The notes below the pieces were generated by a model. That model saw only the letters and a list, made by a program, of their open reading frames with translations, ran no database searches and was not told the origin of the DNA. From positions 27,474,437 to 27,538,436 of the forward strand of contig CM035807.1 of assembly GCA_020466095.1 (NCBI GenBank): a DNA stretch of 64,000 nucleotides, in the 5' to 3' direction. This document shows positions 62,723-64,000 of the stretch, one piece after another. Within the stretch, counting starts at the first letter, position 1; every line of letters begins with the position of its first letter. The DNA comes from Chlorops oryzae. Taxonomy: Eukaryota; Arthropoda; Insecta; Diptera; Chloropidae. The position numbers and the translations under genes are program-made.

Positions 62723-64000
62723 ATAAAGTCCAAGTTATGTCAACATTAAAGTCTTGTATTGCAAAGCATAAATTAAAAACGTAAATTTTTCAGCAAAAAT
62801 CAGTAAGATTCCAATCAATTACACAGGCCGACATCAAAAATCCCCTTTGAAATTGAAGTAGTAATTCTATTAGATTTTTGTGTGCTGAAAAATTGAAAAT
62901 TTTCAAAAAAATTCCATCACGTCAGAATTTCGAGAAAATCGCGTAAGACTTTTTAACGACCATTGCTTTTTTGAAACTCGGTTAGCTCGTATATGGCTTA
63001 AAATATTCTAAAATTCTTAAATCTTTTATGTTCTTAAAACATCATTCTTTAATATGACATCAAAAATAACTAACAAAACGTTAAATGAATGGTGTAAAAT
63101 GATGCTCAAAGTCGAAAATTGGAAATTTTTTTTGGACTAAAAAAATGTTTAAGAAATACATTTATTTTGTGTAATATTAGCAAAAAAAAAATAAATTTAG
63201 CAATTTTATTTTTGAGCTGTGAGGGGTCATTTTCTGTGGAAATACCCACATGCGTCCTAAGTGCGTCACCTTTATTAGTGGCAGCCATACTGTTGCGAAG
63301 CTTGCAAAAAGAAATGAGCTACAGAATCGTGTGGATGATTACGTCTTCTGTGGGTGGGTCTGCAGAATTTAACGACACCACGAGTTGCTGCCATAACAAG
63401 TCCACAAGCGGTGTGTCCCGCTAAGTAAGCCCCTTGGCCATGCCCGGGTGGTTTTCCATAACCTCAACTAGTATAGAAGCCTGAGTAGCATTTTTATGCG
63501 TTCCCTTTAGTCCAAAACATTAAATACCCAAACAATTAAGAAAATATATTCAAATAAAGTATTTATATTTATTTCTACTAAAAAAAAAAAACCAGCCGGG
63601 AAAAAGTCCTCAGACAATCTGCCGACCAATTCTGTCAACTAAAAGCTGCTCGGTTTAAATCAGACAATAAAATCAATAAATCTGTTTCTGTAACACCTAA
63701 AAACAATGCAAACCTGATTTCGAAAATGAAAACAGTTTCAAAACTGAAAGTCTGATTCTATAACCCCAAAACGAAAAATGCGTTGAAATCTGATTCTGAC
63801 AGTTGTCGGTTTCCATAACAGCCACGATAGTGATAAACTTTGCTTTAAAATTTCCGAAGTTCTTGCTTACTATATATTCCCTTTCTAGTGTGCTTAGAAT
63901 GAGAGAATTTTTTTCAAAATCGCCAGAAAAAATTCCAATGTAAATATTTTAAGGCTTGTTCGGACGCTACGTGTTTCAGCTCTCATTCGTGTTTCGGGGG
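62723..64000. other. AT-rich tail of the window, no supported gene
   Basis: A moderately GC-rich patch at 63220-63470 is open for about 60 codons in a plus frame (63119-63424), and in part on the minus strand, but no family is recognised. It could be debris of the element that carried the zeste-like fragment. The rest is AT-rich. Confidence 0.3.

Noticed and set aside
63119..63424. 101-codon plus-strand open frame
   Set aside because: Starts in poly-A/T sequence; the GC-richer part is also partly open on the minus strand and neither matches a family I recognise.

Overview
This is eukaryotic, AT-rich nuclear DNA, almost certainly from a higher fly (Diptera: Brachycera). The evidence is one intron-bearing alkaline phosphatase gene with short (61-76 bp) introns and a CAAAATGG-type start, set among hAT, piggyBac, mariner, Ty3/gypsy, Jockey-clade and LOA-like elements. 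A tephritid fruit fly or relative with a TE-rich genome is my inference; nothing in the sequence names the species. I see no rRNA, canonical tRNA, CRISPR, operon or bacterial signal.

Layout. 1-4,880: a dead piggyBac element between TTAA sites. It contains a hAT-derived foldback, which itself contains a small ZMYM1-like hAT with a perfect 8-bp duplication; a TTAA MITE abuts it. 5,225-7,490: gene-free, with a decayed ATCGAT-rich repeat. 7,493-12,863: a complete Ty3/gypsy retrotransposon on the minus strand with broken pol. 13,057-15,293: six MITEs packed side by side. 15,475-19,706: a hobo/Hermes-type hAT transposase split by at least three later insertions, including a MITE rich in TATCGATA. 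20,107-21,475: a hAT-like element. 21,567-27,448: a 5.9-kb hAT carrying a 1.5-kb TIR element and a full-length mariner with one nonsense codon. 27,485-33,255: a MITE and a full-length LOA-like LINE. 34,044-36,537: a large foldback. 36,753-37,262: a coding remnant broken by a 100-N gap. 38,073-38,561: two inverted hAT MITEs. 38,880-40,340: a repetitive element.

40,706-44,485 is the only host gene I can defend: a six-exon, 581-residue alkaline phosphatase on the minus strand. It has an N-terminal membrane anchor, a GC-AG first intron and a hAT element in intron 4. A truncated Jockey-type LINE lies about 0.1 kb upstream of its ATG. 45,844-47,160 is a foldback ending at a second 100-N gap, followed by Jockey pol debris. 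48,120-53,060 holds hAT debris and MITEs. 53,063-59,858 is a long TIR element holding a degenerate LINE whose 3' tail is (CCTAA)5. 60,420-62,460 is a 2-kb foldback with 0.84-kb arms. The rest is AT-rich debris with a possible zeste-like fragment.

The main biological theme is nested and tandem insertion. Three times, neighbouring elements share one copy of the target duplication (TTAA, CTCTAAGT, GTTATAAC), and two of these pairs are the same MITE family in opposite orientation. Several foldbacks have hAT-type ends. These are the most unusual signals here; I found no novel multi-gene system.
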